Below the pieces are notes generated by a model. That model saw nothing but the letters and a program-made list of their open reading frames with translations, did no database searches and was not told where the DNA came from. The position numbers and the translations under genes were made by a program. A DNA stretch of 43,611 nt from Anaerovibrio lipolyticus DSM 3074 (lineage in GTDB: Bacteria; Bacillota; Negativicutes; Selenomonadales; Selenomonadaceae), in assembly GCF_900141865.1 (NCBI RefSeq), contig NZ_FQYW01000023.1, positions 1 to 43,611 of the forward strand, given 5' to 3'. Of this stretch, positions 7,155 to 15,474 are shown piece after piece (position 1 is the first letter of the stretch; the number at the start of each line of letters is the position of its first letter).

Positions 7155-9662
7155 ATGGCGTTATTATCGAGGATCGTAAACGGTCTGGAGGAATTTTGGG
7201 AAGGAGGTGACTATTACGAAAGTGCTACTGAGCGTTCTCATGCAGAGCTAAATGCTGCCAAAAGGCATACTGCCATGCAACAGCTGGCAGACACTGCTGT
7301 GGCTGTCGGTGAAAGGGTAATCTCTGATCCTAAGGGGACCTTGGATATGGTAATTAACGATGCCAAGGTAGCTGTCTGGGGACACCATGGCCCACATCCA
7401 GTTCGGGATACGGCTAATTTCGTTAAGGGCATTTTTGGTATTACCAAGGATGGTATGTTAAAGGTGTTCAATGGATTTGCCGGTGACAGTGCTCCAATGC
7501 ATTTTGAAAGACAGGATAATGCTGTCAGCCAGGCAGAGGGAGCTGTTATTACTTCCAAATTCAACACGGGTGCTTCTATCGGTGAGATGTCCTGGATGAT
7601 TTATCAGGGTAGATTCAAGTACAATCAGGAGCTTATGGACAAGTGGACCCAGTATAACGATATTGAGACCTCCCATGGCTTCAATTGCCGCACCTATGTT
7701 AATGAGGCTGATAAGCAGGTCGTAGTTACTCTTGAGGGCACCCAGCCTAACAGTGATCTCAGTACCCTGTGGATTTGCAAGGATGGTCTGACTGATGCTG
7801 AAATTGGTCTTGGCATTATTCCTCCACAGATGCGTGAGGGATATGAGGAATTTAAGACAATTGTAGCGGATATTTCCAATAAATTTGTTGATAATGGCTA
7901 CAATATTTCCTTTGCTGGCCACTCTTTGGGCGGCGGTTTGGCTCAGATGCTTCCAGGCATGTATTACATTGATACTGGTGTTGCCCTGCCTACTTTGGCA
8001 GAGGCTGGCCCTGGTATGCTGAAACACTTGAAGCTTTATGCTCAGGAGCAGCTTTTGGCCGGTAAATCCATTCATTTGCCTAGTGGTAATGTGGTTAGTC
8101 TTCACAGTGGCAGCATGGTGGACCGTGCCAAGGAGGCCAAGGCTATCGTTGACACCTTCAAAGCCCGGGATTTCAGCTTTGTTACTAATATGATTACTGT
8201 GCAGGATCCTGTAGGTGCTGTAAACTACGATGCTGACCCTGAAAAGGACGGCCATATCGGTGTATCCATTATTGTTCCTTATCTTATGACTACCCGTGAG
8301 GATATGCAGGATCTGGAATATGATGTGGTGGATGGTGTAAACAGAAAGCATTTTGTTACACCTGAGCTTACAGATAAGCTGGGCTTTGGCAATATTGAGG
8401 CAACCCGCTTTGATCGCCATGAGCCTGATCAGTCCGCTGTACTGTGGTCTGGTACAGCTGTGGGCTTCAAGGACCCAAGCATTATCGGTCTGGGCAGTGC
8501 AGTCTACAGGGCGTATGGTGAGCCACGCAAGGTTTGGGAAGGATCTTCATTGTCCCTGCCAGAGGTAACCATGTTCGGAACTTCTGAAAATGATTATATT
8601 GAGACTGGTGACAAGGCTACTCAGGTATACGCTGGTGATGGCAACGATGTTATTAAGGGCGGCAATGTAGGCAGTATTTTGGCCGGTGGTCATGGTGATG
8701 ATTATATTGTAGGTGGCAGCGGAGACGATTATCTTGCAGGCGAAAATGGGGACGATAGCCTCCATGGTGGTGCCGGGAATGATATTCTCTTCGGTGGTGA
8801 TGGCAATGATTACCTTGATGGCGGTGAAGGCAGTGATTTGCTCTTTGGCGGTCACGGTGACGATACGTTAGTATGGTCTAAGGGGAATGATTTCCTCTGT
8901 GGCAATGAGGGCAACGATACTATGGTTATCCGTGATGGTGCTCAGGGCAATGCTCAGCTCAAGTGGGAGCGCAACTACTCCAACTTTGGCAACGATACCG
9001 TTATCTTTGAGGGCACTATGGGCAAGGACAGCAATGTGCTTATGAACTTTGCTGATGAAATTCGCTTCCAGCATATGCGTTGGTCTGAAAATGGCGATGA
9101 CCTTGTTATGACCGATAATCTCGGTGACAAGGCTGCCAGCGTAACCTTTAAGGATGCCTTTGATGCATTTGCCAAGAACAGCGGCAACATTGACATGCAG
9201 TTTACCAATGGCAGACTTTATGTGGATGATGTACTGTTTAATGTTCAGGCTGGCAGCGGTGATGTTAATGCCAGCGCTGATGAAAAATACAAGGGCACCA
9301 TTATGCTGGGCTCCAAGGGTGATGATACCCTGCATTCTGGCAAGGGTGACGATTTGATGGTAGGCGGCAAGGGCAAGGATACCTACGTATTCGGCAACAC
9401 CTTCGGCCATGATACCATTGTGGGCGGTGCTTCTGATGACGTTATTCAGTTCACCAATGCCTTTAATGAAAAGGAATATACCATTTCTCAGGACTTCGAC
9501 GATTTGGTTATTTCCTATCAGCAGACCGGTTCTGCTGCAACTAATACGGTTACCCTTTCTGATTGGTTTACTTCAGCTGACCATATTGATACAGTTCAGT
9601 TTGGGGATGGCAGCTACAGCCTTTCTGATAAGGGATTCTCCAAGCAGAGTGCATCCTGCTAA
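7155..9662 (+). CDS. Secreted RTX lipase (alpha/beta hydrolase with glycine-rich calcium repeats)
   Basis: An 835-aa protein without an N-terminal signal peptide. Residues about 100-480 form a lipase-like alpha/beta-hydrolase region: an oxyanion-type strand 'VVTLEGTQPNSDL' and the nucleophile elbow G255-H-S257-L-G259. Residues 494-591 are a block of GGxGxDxLx nonapeptides that bind calcium in the beta-roll, and a second short block lies at 719-747. The last ~60 residues should be the uncleaved type I secretion signal. AAGGGGG lies 9 nt before the ATG. The gene follows the second ABC exporter by 48 bp and is its obvious substrate. It resembles bacterial RTX lipases (family I.3 style), but at 835 aa it is longer than the usual ~480-620 aa; activity on triglycerides is inferred. 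Confidence 0.9.
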   Translation: MALLSRIVNGLEEFWEGGDYYESATERSHAELNAAKRHTAMQQLADTAVAVGERVISDPKGTLDMVINDAKVAVWGHHGPHPVRDTANFVKGIFGITKDGMLKVFNGFAGDSAPMHFERQDNAVSQAEGAVITSKFNTGASIGEMSWMIYQGRFKYNQELMDKWTQYNDIETSHGFNCRTYVNEADKQVVVTLEGTQPNSDLSTLWICKDGLTDAEIGLGIIPPQMREGYEEFKTIVADISNKFVDNGYNISFAGHSLGGGLAQMLPGMYYIDTGVALPTLAEAGPGMLKHLKLYAQEQLLAGKSIHLPSGNVVSLHSGSMVDRAKEAKAIVDTFKARDFSFVTNMITVQDPVGAVNYDADPEKDGHIGVSIIVPYLMTTREDMQDLEYDVVDGVNRKHFVTPELTDKLGFGNIEATRFDRHEPDQSAVLWSGTAVGFKDPSIIGLGSAVYRAYGEPRKVWEGSSLSLPEVTMFGTSENDYIETGDKATQVYAGDGNDVIKGGNVGSILAGGHGDDYIVGGSGDDYLAGENGDDSLHGGAGNDILFGGDGNDYLDGGEGSDLLFGGHGDDTLVWSKGNDFLCGNEGNDTMVIRDGAQGNAQLKWERNYSNFGNDTVIFEGTMGKDSNVLMNFADEIRFQHMRWSENGDDLVMTDNLGDKAASVTFKDAFDAFAKNSGNIDMQFTNGRLYVDDVLFNVQAGSGDVNASADEKYKGTIMLGSKGDDTLHSGKGDDLMVGGKGKDTYVFGNTFGHDTIVGGASDDVIQFTNAFNEKEYTISQDFDDLVISYQQTGSAATNTVTLSDWFTSADHIDTVQFGDGSYSLSDKGFSKQSASC

Positions 9663-9722
9663 AAATTAACCTTCATTTCATTCAAAAAATTATACCTTCA
9701 TAAAACTTACCTCTCCTGAAAA

Positions 9723-9776
9723 AACTCCTCCTGTGATAACAGTATTCCACCTGTTGATCATGGGAGGAGTTTGTTG
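9723..9776. terminator. Bidirectional terminator between lipase and LysR genes
   Basis: AACTCCTCC (9723-9731) pairs with GGAGGAGTT (9763-9771). The stem extends inward through TGAT-AACAG and CTGTTGATCA, and A and T runs flank it on both strands. It serves the convergent genes ending at 9662 and 9780. Confidence 0.85.
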
Positions 9777-9779
9777 TTT

Positions 9780-10667
9780 TTATGAAAATTTTTCTTGCAG
9801 AGCTTGTAGGAAAAGTTGGGAGGCCTTGGAAAAAACTTGATTTTTTTTCCAGACCATTATCGGCTTGGCATAGATGGCCGGTTTCAATGGTCTTATACAA
9901 AGATCAGTTCCAGTTGTATTAATAAGGCCATCAAAGGAAATGGCACATCCTAATCCTGCCTGAATCATTATAGAAGCGTTATAAAACAGAGTATAAGAAC
10001 CGACGATGTTCAAGTCCTTTAATGGCTTTTGCATCCATTGCTGTACTTCTGCTCCGTGGGTGATGGGGGTAATGCTCTGTCGTGATAGCAATAGAGGCGC
10101 ATCCCAAAGGTCAGCCGGAGTGATGAATTCTTTTTTGGCCAAAGGATCATCTTTACGCACAACCAATACCCAGCGATCTTTAACCGGCAGCTTTAGATAA
10201 CTGTATTTTTGGGAGCTAAGTTTTCCGTATATGTAACCAAAATCTATAAGTCCTAATTCAAGACGCTTACGGGTTGTTTCACCATCACCCGAAACGATAT
10301 GAAAGTGGATATTTGGATATGTCCTGTGAAGTTCTTCTGCCACCTGCATTATTAGGGAAAAATTAATTGATTCTCCCGCACCAATACGGATATCACCTGC
10401 AATCGTCCGGTCATGGCTTAATAATTCTCCTTCGGTTTTTTCTACCAAAGATAGGATTTCTTCGGCACGTTGGCGAAGTAGTATTCCGTCTTCTGTAAGG
10501 GAGATGCGTCGAGGGGCACGTATGAGAAGCTGTTTGCCATATTCATCCTCTAAATCCTTTATTTGTCTGGAAAGAGTAGGTTGGGAAAGGTGAAGTTTTT
10601 CCGCTGCCCGGGAAAAACTTTCCTCTTTGGCCACTGTAAGGAAATATTTTAATATGCGAAATTCCAT
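9780..10667 (-). CDS. LysR-family transcriptional regulator (first)
   Basis: A 295-aa LTTR. The N-terminal winged helix-turn-helix (residues 1-60) has the classic 'SFSRAAEKLHLSQPTLSRQIKDLE' recognition region, and the C-terminal ligand-binding domain runs from about 90 to 290. GGGAGA precedes the ATG by a few bases. The gene is convergent with the lipase gene and lies downstream, on the same strand, of the small exported protein gene at 10805, from which a terminator separates it. An inverted repeat at 10702-10726 just upstream may be its own operator. The target genes and inducer cannot be read from the sequence; the nearby exported redox genes are candidates. Confidence 0.9.
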   Translation of the reverse strand: MEFRILKYFLTVAKEESFSRAAEKLHLSQPTLSRQIKDLEDEYGKQLLIRAPRRISLTEDGILLRQRAEEILSLVEKTEGELLSHDRTIAGDIRIGAGESINFSLIMQVAEELHRTYPNIHFHIVSGDGETTRKRLELGLIDFGYIYGKLSSQKYSYLKLPVKDRWVLVVRKDDPLAKKEFITPADLWDAPLLLSRQSITPITHGAEVQQWMQKPLKDLNIVGSYTLFYNASIMIQAGLGCAISFDGLINTTGTDLCIRPLKPAIYAKPIMVWKKNQVFSKASQLFLQALQEKFS

Positions 10668-10701
10668 TATGATTTCTCCCTTAATTCATTTGATATGGAA
10701 T

Positions 10702-10726
10702 ATTATTCTACGCGTAGGGGAATAAT
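10702..10726. promoter_or_regulatory. Candidate operator upstream of the first LysR gene
   Basis: ATTATTC (10702-10708) and GAATAAT (10720-10726) form a perfect inverted repeat around the 8-bp palindrome TACGCGTA (10709-10716). It is 35-60 bp upstream of the LysR start, where autoregulatory sites are usual. Confidence 0.4.
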
Positions 10727-10760
10727 CCTTTTTGGTGTATTTGGCTACATTAAATTAAAG

Positions 10761-10784
10761 AGGAGCTGCGAAATCACAGCTCCT
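10761..10784 (-). terminator. Terminator after the small exported protein gene
   Basis: AGGAGCTG (10761-10768) pairs with CAGCTCCT (10777-10784). On the minus strand a moderately T-rich stretch follows it. It lies 21 nt past the stop of the gene at 10805. Confidence 0.7.
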
Positions 10785-10804
10785 CCAGGGTGAGTCTTAT
10801 TTTA

Positions 10805-11164
10805 TCATTTTGTTGTATTGTCATGTGGCTGGCCCAGTGGAATGTGGTTTACTGGGGCCTTGTCCACAGAATTGTCTTCTGATGGCTTTGGGGTTGATGA
10901 GGTTTTATCCGTTGGCTCGTTTACGGTTGGGTGATTATCTGCAACGGGGGTTTTGGCTGGTATATTGGATTTAGGGGCAGCTTCGGCTGGCTTATCTGTC
11001 ATTGGGCCCTCATCAGTGATTGGGGTATTGCGCATTGATTCTTCTATTTCTATTGCGCCTGTTGCTGGTGGCTCAATTTTATCCTGTAAGGCTTCACTGG
11101 CAAATGCAGTGCAACTAAGCATCATAACGGCTAAAACGGACATACAAGTAATAATCTTTTTCAT
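10805..11164 (-). CDS. Small exported Pro/Thr-rich protein, unknown function
   Basis: A 119-aa protein with a clear signal peptide (KK followed by 'IITCMSVLAVMMLSCTAFA', cleavage after Ala-Phe-Ala). The mature part is low-complexity and rich in Pro, Thr, Asp, Lys and Asn, so it is probably disordered and located in the periplasm or at the surface. I recognise no family. An ATG 15 nt upstream is open in frame, but it falls inside the ribosome binding site; GGAGGT at 11172-11177 is 7 nt before the ATG at 11164, which I chose. It is divergent from the hydrolase gene at 11417. Confidence 0.75.
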   Translation of the reverse strand: MKKIITCMSVLAVMMLSCTAFASEALQDKIEPPATGAIEIEESMRNTPITDEGPMTDKPAEAAPKSNIPAKTPVADNHPTVNEPTDKTSSTPKPSEDNSVDKAPVNHIPLGQPHDNTTK

Positions 11165-11344
11165 AATATCTACCTCCAATATATAAACTTATTTAAACTT
11201 CATAGGCCTATGTTGTTAATTATATTATCTTATAAATATGAAAAATTTATGGGCGATTATGAAAAATATAAGGAAAGAGTTAAAATAAATTAGTTTACTT
11301 ATATCTATTACCAATAAGCATAGGTTTGTATTTGCTATAAGTAT

Positions 11345-11373
11345 TTGTATTAGATTATTGCCTTTGCTATACT
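11345..11373 (+). promoter_or_regulatory. Promoter of the exported hydrolase gene
   Basis: TTGTAT (11345-11350), 17-bp spacer, TATACT (11368-11373), 44 bp before the start at 11417. The spacing is ideal and both hexamers are close to consensus. Confidence 0.55.
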
Positions 11374-11416
11374 TGAATCATCGACAGAGATAGTGACAGT
11401 TAAGGAGGCAGGTTGC

Positions 11417-12538
11417 ATGAAAAAAGCATTCAGACAGATTTTGGCAGCAATGTTATGTGCGGGAGTAATGACTGTAGGAATAAATACTGAGGCAGCAGTG
11501 CAGGAGGGAAGTATTATGCATAGTGCTGAAAAGCAAACGGATCGTGTTATAAAGGCAGAAAAACTTAATCTCACCAGTGAATGGGATAAGGTTTTTGCCA
11601 AAAGTGATGCGGTTAATCATAAAAAGGTAACTTTCGTAAATCGGTATGGAATTACCCTGGCCGCTGATATGTACATCCCTAAAGAAGCAAAGGGGAAAAT
11701 GGCGGCTTTAGCGGTAAGCGGACCATTTGGAGCAGTAAAGGAGCAGTCATCTGGCCTCTACGCCCAGGAAATGGCTAAAAGGGGTTATTTGACTATTGCC
11801 TTTGATCCTTCATTTACCGGTGAAAGCGGTGGAGCACCACGGTATGTGGCTTCGCCGGATATAAATACTGAGGATTTCTCAGCTGCAGTGGATTTCCTTT
11901 CCACTCAGGAAAATGTAGATCCGGAACGTATTGGTATAATCGGGATTTGTGGTTGGGGCGGTATGGCAATTAATGCTGCTTCTATGGATACCAGGATTAA
12001 GGCTACGGTGGCTTCTACCATGTATGATATGACCAGAGTCAGTGCCAATGGCTATTTTGATTATGAAAAGGATGCTGATACCTTAGCCAAGGAGCGCTAT
12101 GCCAACCGTCAGGCATTGAATAATCAGCGTACAGAAGACTACAGAAATGGTTATTATAAAAATGCCGGTGGCGTTCCCGATGTATTGCCAGAGGATGCAC
12201 CTTGGTTTGTAAAGGATTATTTTGCATATTACAAGACCAAGCGGGGCTATCATCCACGTTCCCTTAACTCCAACGGTGGTTGGAATATGACTTCTGGGCT
12301 TTCCCTTATGACCATGCCGATTTTACAGTACAGTGATGAAATTCAAAGCGCTGTGATGGTTCTCCATGGTGAAAAGGCTCATTCCCGTTATTTCGGTGAG
12401 GATGCCTTCAAAAAGCTGAAGGGAGATAACAAGGAGCTGGTGATTGTTCCAGAAGCATCTCACATTGATTTGTACGATAATATGGATAAAATTCCATTTG
12501 ATAAAATTGAAGACTTCTTCAAGAAGAATTTAAAATAA
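11417..12538 (+). CDS. Exported alpha/beta hydrolase with cysteine in the nucleophile elbow
   Basis: A 373-aa protein. The N-terminal signal peptide (KKAFRQILAAMLCAGVMTVG...) is followed by an alpha/beta-hydrolase fold of the dienelactone-hydrolase or YcjY-like kind. The nucleophile elbow reads G176-I-C178-G-W-G181, with Cys where serine hydrolases have Ser, and the catalytic His is probably in 'EASHIDLYDN' near the C terminus. The start at 11417 has AAGGAGG at 8 nt; an upstream in-frame ATG at 11393 has none. It is a paralogue of the protein encoded at 34519. The substrate is unknown. Its neighbours are a lipoprotein flavodoxin and an exported cupin protein. Confidence 0.82.
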   Translation: MKKAFRQILAAMLCAGVMTVGINTEAAVQEGSIMHSAEKQTDRVIKAEKLNLTSEWDKVFAKSDAVNHKKVTFVNRYGITLAADMYIPKEAKGKMAALAVSGPFGAVKEQSSGLYAQEMAKRGYLTIAFDPSFTGESGGAPRYVASPDINTEDFSAAVDFLSTQENVDPERIGIIGICGWGGMAINAASMDTRIKATVASTMYDMTRVSANGYFDYEKDADTLAKERYANRQALNNQRTEDYRNGYYKNAGGVPDVLPEDAPWFVKDYFAYYKTKRGYHPRSLNSNGGWNMTSGLSLMTMPILQYSDEIQSAVMVLHGEKAHSRYFGEDAFKKLKGDNKELVIVPEASHIDLYDNMDKIPFDKIEDFFKKNLK

Positions 12539-12553
12539 CAGAATAGATACCAA

Positions 12554-12583
12554 GCCGGGGCTTTTGTGTGAGCTCCGGCCTTT
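12554..12583 (+). terminator. Weak terminator after the exported hydrolase
   Basis: GCCGGGGCT (12554-12562) and AGCTCCGGC (12571-12579) form a GC-rich stem, but only a short T run follows, so read-through into the flavodoxin gene is likely. Confidence 0.5.
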
Positions 12584-12636
12584 GGTGTTATGGATGAGAA
12601 CTATAAATGTGAAGTGCTTTAGAAAGGATAAATAAA

Positions 12637-13257
12637 ATGAAAAAGATTTTGTTACTTTGTGTTAGTCTGTTGGTCGTGCTTGGAATAATGGGATGTGGCT
12701 CAGATAAAGGAAAGGCTGAGGTAAAACCTGACACCACATCTAAGGTGACTACAGACACATCGGCACCGGCAGCCAAGAGCAAGATTTTGGTGGCTTATTT
12801 TTCCGTCACAGGTAATAGCAAGCAACTGGCAGAGAACACAGCTAAGACTCTGGGAGCTGATTTGTATGAAATCCGTCCAGCCAAGCCTTATACCAAGGAT
12901 GACTTAAATTATAACGACGAATCTACCAGGGCCACTGTGGAGCAAAAGAATGATAGCGTCCGTCCAGAATTGGCGGATAATAAAGCACCAATTTCCAATT
13001 ATGAAACCATTATTTTAGTGCATCCTATTTGGTGGGGACAGGCACCACGCATCATGGATACCTTCGTGGAAAGCTACGATTTTACCGGGAAAAATATGAC
13101 TAATATTTGTACCTCTGGCGGCAGTGACATCGGTACAAGCGGTGATTATCTGCAAAAATTAACTAAGGGTAAGGCTAATTGGAAGCCTGGTAAATTGTTC
13201 ACCAAAGATGCCAGTGAGGCAGAAATCAATAGTTGGTTTAAGGCACTTGGATTTTAA
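12637..13257 (+). CDS. Lipoprotein flavodoxin (first)
   Basis: A 206-aa protein. Residues 1-20 are a lipoprotein signal with the lipobox L-G-I-M-G-C, so Cys20 should be lipidated. A linker (21-45) precedes a flavodoxin-like domain. The FMN phosphate loop is 'YFSVTGNSKQLA', and the 'HPIWWGQAPRIMDTF' segment, typical of flavodoxin_4-type proteins, contacts the isoalloxazine ring. Flavodoxins are normally cytoplasmic electron carriers, so an envelope-anchored one is unusual. It is followed after 2 nt by a DUF4405-type membrane protein gene, suggesting electron transfer between them. A second lipoprotein flavodoxin is encoded at 36678. Confidence 0.87.
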   Translation: MKKILLLCVSLLVVLGIMGCGSDKGKAEVKPDTTSKVTTDTSAPAAKSKILVAYFSVTGNSKQLAENTAKTLGADLYEIRPAKPYTKDDLNYNDESTRATVEQKNDSVRPELADNKAPISNYETIILVHPIWWGQAPRIMDTFVESYDFTGKNMTNICTSGGSDIGTSGDYLQKLTKGKANWKPGKLFTKDASEAEINSWFKALGF

Positions 13258-13259
13258 AA

Positions 13260-13931
13260 ATGAATGAACAAAAGATATCAAAACAAATGGTAGTGACCAT
13301 ATTGCTACCTATTATGCTTATATTGGTCATGTGTTTTCATCATATTCCAAAATTATTACATGAGATAATTGGTGTGGCATGGCTATTGCTGATGGGGGTA
13401 CACATTTACCAGCATCGTCGTTGGTTTAGTGGCCTGCGACAGGGATCATGGAAAGCTGGCCGTGTGATAAATACCCTGGTCAATATTTTGCTTTTAGTCC
13501 TTGTATTGGTGGTAATTGGAGCAGGAATCGGAATATCCAACTACCTCTTCCGGGAAATTATTCCTCTGGATATACAGCGCAGCATTACTATTCATCAATT
13601 TCATGTGTCCCTGGGCTACGGCATAATAATTTTATGTGGCATCCATTGGGGACTGCATTGGAAGGGATGGCTAGGACAATGGAAGAAGGGGCTGAATATT
13701 GATAAATCAGTTTGGATTCGTCCCTGGCATAAATATTGTCTGGTGGCAATAATCATCATCGCTGGAATTTACAGTTCCATCATAAATCAGGTAGGCAATC
13801 GACTTTTGATGAAGCATATTTTTGCTACGGCGGCCACCTCATTGCCAGGAGGAGCCTATGCAATATTGCTGGTCTGTTTGTTGGGATTGTATGTTTTGGT
13901 TGGTGTTGTTATCGGTAGAGTATTTAGGTAG
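13260..13931 (+). CDS. DUF4405-type integral membrane protein, possible b-type cytochrome
   Basis: A 223-aa protein with about five or six hydrophobic helices (roughly 10-27, 34-50, 70-92, 110-130, 155-175, 195-220). Histidines sit within or next to helices (HEIIGVAWLLLMGVHIYQH near 34-52, and HQFHVSLGYGIIILCGIHWGLH near 112-133), as expected for haem b ligands in DUF4405/cytochrome b561-like proteins. It starts 2 nt after the lipoprotein flavodoxin stop, with no strong ribosome binding site, so translation is likely coupled. I infer that it passes electrons from the quinone pool or cytoplasm to the envelope flavodoxin. Haem binding is not proven by sequence. Confidence 0.78.
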   Translation: MNEQKISKQMVVTILLPIMLILVMCFHHIPKLLHEIIGVAWLLLMGVHIYQHRRWFSGLRQGSWKAGRVINTLVNILLLVLVLVVIGAGIGISNYLFREIIPLDIQRSITIHQFHVSLGYGIIILCGIHWGLHWKGWLGQWKKGLNIDKSVWIRPWHKYCLVAIIIIAGIYSSIINQVGNRLLMKHIFATAATSLPGGAYAILLVCLLGLYVLVGVVIGRVFR

Positions 13932-13982
13932 GGTAGTATGGTAAAGTACCTGTTTTAGTCGTGTTTTGGAGGAGATCCTTAG

Positions 13983-14864
13983 ATGAAAATTAGAAAAAAG
14001 ATAATAGTAGGGTTGGCAGCTGTAATGCTCATGTCAACAAATTTATTAAATGTGGAGGCATCAGAAATGGCAGATAATAATCGCAAAGCAGTAAAGGTGG
14101 TTCAGACCGCAGGCCGGCAGCAGCTGGGAGAATTTGCCCCGGATTTTGCCCGCTACAACGACGATATCCTCTTTGGGGAAGTGTGGTCAAAAAATGATGT
14201 GCTGTCCCTGCATGACCGCAGTATTGTAACAGTTTCAGCACTGGTGGCCAGTGGTATAACGGATAGCTCTTTAAAATATCATTTGCAGTCTGCTAAAAAT
14301 AATGGAGTTACTAAGGCAGAAATGGCAGAGATTATTACTCAGCTGGGCTTTTATGGCGGTTGGCCAAAGGCTTGGGCTGCATTTAATCTGGCCAAAGAAG
14401 TATATAATGACACTCCGGTAGTAGCTGAAACCACTTCAGACAATGAAACACTGGAAAATATTATGGCTACCAGTCTATTTCCAGTGGGGGGCGAAAATGT
14501 AAACTACGCTCAGTATTTTGATGGGACAAGTTATCTGAATATGCTGTCCATGGATCAGGTAATTATTGGCAATGTTACCTTTGAGCCTGGTTGCCGCAAC
14601 CATTGGCACATACATCATGCAGATAAGGGCGGCGGGCAAATGCTGCTCGTTACTGCTGGTCGTGGCTATTATCAGGAATGGGGCAAGGCTCCTCAGGAGC
14701 TTAAGCCAGGGGATGTGGTGCATATTCCTGCGAATGTAAAGCATTGGCACGGTGCGGCTCCAAACTCGGCCTTCCAGCATTTGGCTATAGAAGTACCAGG
14801 GGAAAATACCTCCAGTGAATGGTGCGAAGCTGTAGATGCAGCTGAATATAATAAATTAAAGTAA
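13983..14864 (+). CDS. Exported carboxymuconolactone decarboxylase-like / cupin fusion
   Basis: A 293-aa protein. A signal peptide (about 1-26, KKIIVGLAAVMLMSTNLLNVEA) is followed by a CMD/AhpD-like helical domain (about 40-140; 'LHDRSIVTVSALVASG' and 'GFYGGWPKAWAAFNLA') and a cupin domain (about 165-275). The cupin metal site is evident: H207-W-H209-I-H211-H212, then 'GDVVHIPANVKHWHG'. CMD-cupin fusions are known from cytoplasmic proteins of gut anaerobes; this one has an export signal. GGAGGAG precedes the ATG. Its cupin resembles the cupins of the fusion encoded at 32021 ('HWHGAAP' is common to both). The reaction is unknown. Confidence 0.83.
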   Translation: MKIRKKIIVGLAAVMLMSTNLLNVEASEMADNNRKAVKVVQTAGRQQLGEFAPDFARYNDDILFGEVWSKNDVLSLHDRSIVTVSALVASGITDSSLKYHLQSAKNNGVTKAEMAEIITQLGFYGGWPKAWAAFNLAKEVYNDTPVVAETTSDNETLENIMATSLFPVGGENVNYAQYFDGTSYLNMLSMDQVIIGNVTFEPGCRNHWHIHHADKGGGQMLLVTAGRGYYQEWGKAPQELKPGDVVHIPANVKHWHGAAPNSAFQHLAIEVPGENTSSEWCEAVDAAEYNKLK

Positions 14865-14913
14865 AACGTATTATTTTAAATAGTGCATTGTCCTTCTTCG
14901 GGGAGATTTTCTT

Positions 14914-15411
14914 ATGATTAAAAGTAAAATATTGTGTGCAGCAGGATTAGCGATGCTGTTTTTGCTTTCAGGCTGTTCAGCTAATCAAAATACTGGTACA
15001 GCTTCTATGGCTGCACACCATGAACAGGCTGTACAGGAAAATACATCAGTTAAATCAGGTCAGAAAAAGGAAATGGCTATGGAATTGATGATTAATAATG
15101 TCAGAGTTCCTGTTAGTTGGGAACAAAACCCGTCTACTGAAAATCTAAAAAAGCTATTGCCCTTAACCATCAATATGTCAATGTATGGTGGATTTGAACA
15201 GGTGGGCTCTATAGGTCACAGCTTGACCAGAAATGATACACAGACAACTACCCAATATGGGGATATTGTTTTATACTCTGGCGATAAAATAGTAATTTTT
15301 TATGGTTCAAATTCCTGGTCATATACCAGGTTGGGACATATTAATTTATCCCAGCAGGAAATGACAGATTTGCTGTCTCATGGCGATGTGACAATGAAAA
15401 TTACAGAATGA
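14914..15411 (+). CDS. Cyclophilin-like fold lipoprotein
   Basis: A 165-aa protein with a lipobox L-L-S-G-C (Cys21) after a hydrophobic segment, a flexible linker (22-55), and a ~110-aa domain 'MELMINNVRVPVSWEQNPS...' with 'GGFEQVGSIGHSL' and 'GDIVLYSGDKIVIFYGSNSW', which matches the cyclophilin-like family found near flavodoxin and AKR genes in gut anaerobes. Prolyl isomerase activity is not implied. GGGGAG lies upstream of the ATG. It is the last gene of the 11417-15411 group and is followed by a strong bidirectional terminator. Confidence 0.78.
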   Translation: MIKSKILCAAGLAMLFLLSGCSANQNTGTASMAAHHEQAVQENTSVKSGQKKEMAMELMINNVRVPVSWEQNPSTENLKKLLPLTINMSMYGGFEQVGSIGHSLTRNDTQTTTQYGDIVLYSGDKIVIFYGSNSWSYTRLGHINLSQQEMTDLLSHGDVTMKITE

Positions 15412-15430
15412 TTGATTTTTTAGTAAAAGG

Positions 15431-15468
15431 AAAAGCTGTATGAGCATGAAAGTTCATACAGCTTTTTT
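15431..15468. terminator. Bidirectional terminator
   Basis: AAAGCTGTATGA (ending 15443) pairs with TCATACAGC plus a T run (15454-15468). It lies between the convergent genes ending at 15411 and 15475. Confidence 0.9.
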
Positions 15469-15474
15469 GGTGTG

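Noticed and set aside
7458-8420. A 320-aa open frame on the minus strand inside the lipase gene
   Set aside because: It is antisense to a well-supported lipase domain, resembles no known family, and reflects codon bias of the real gene.
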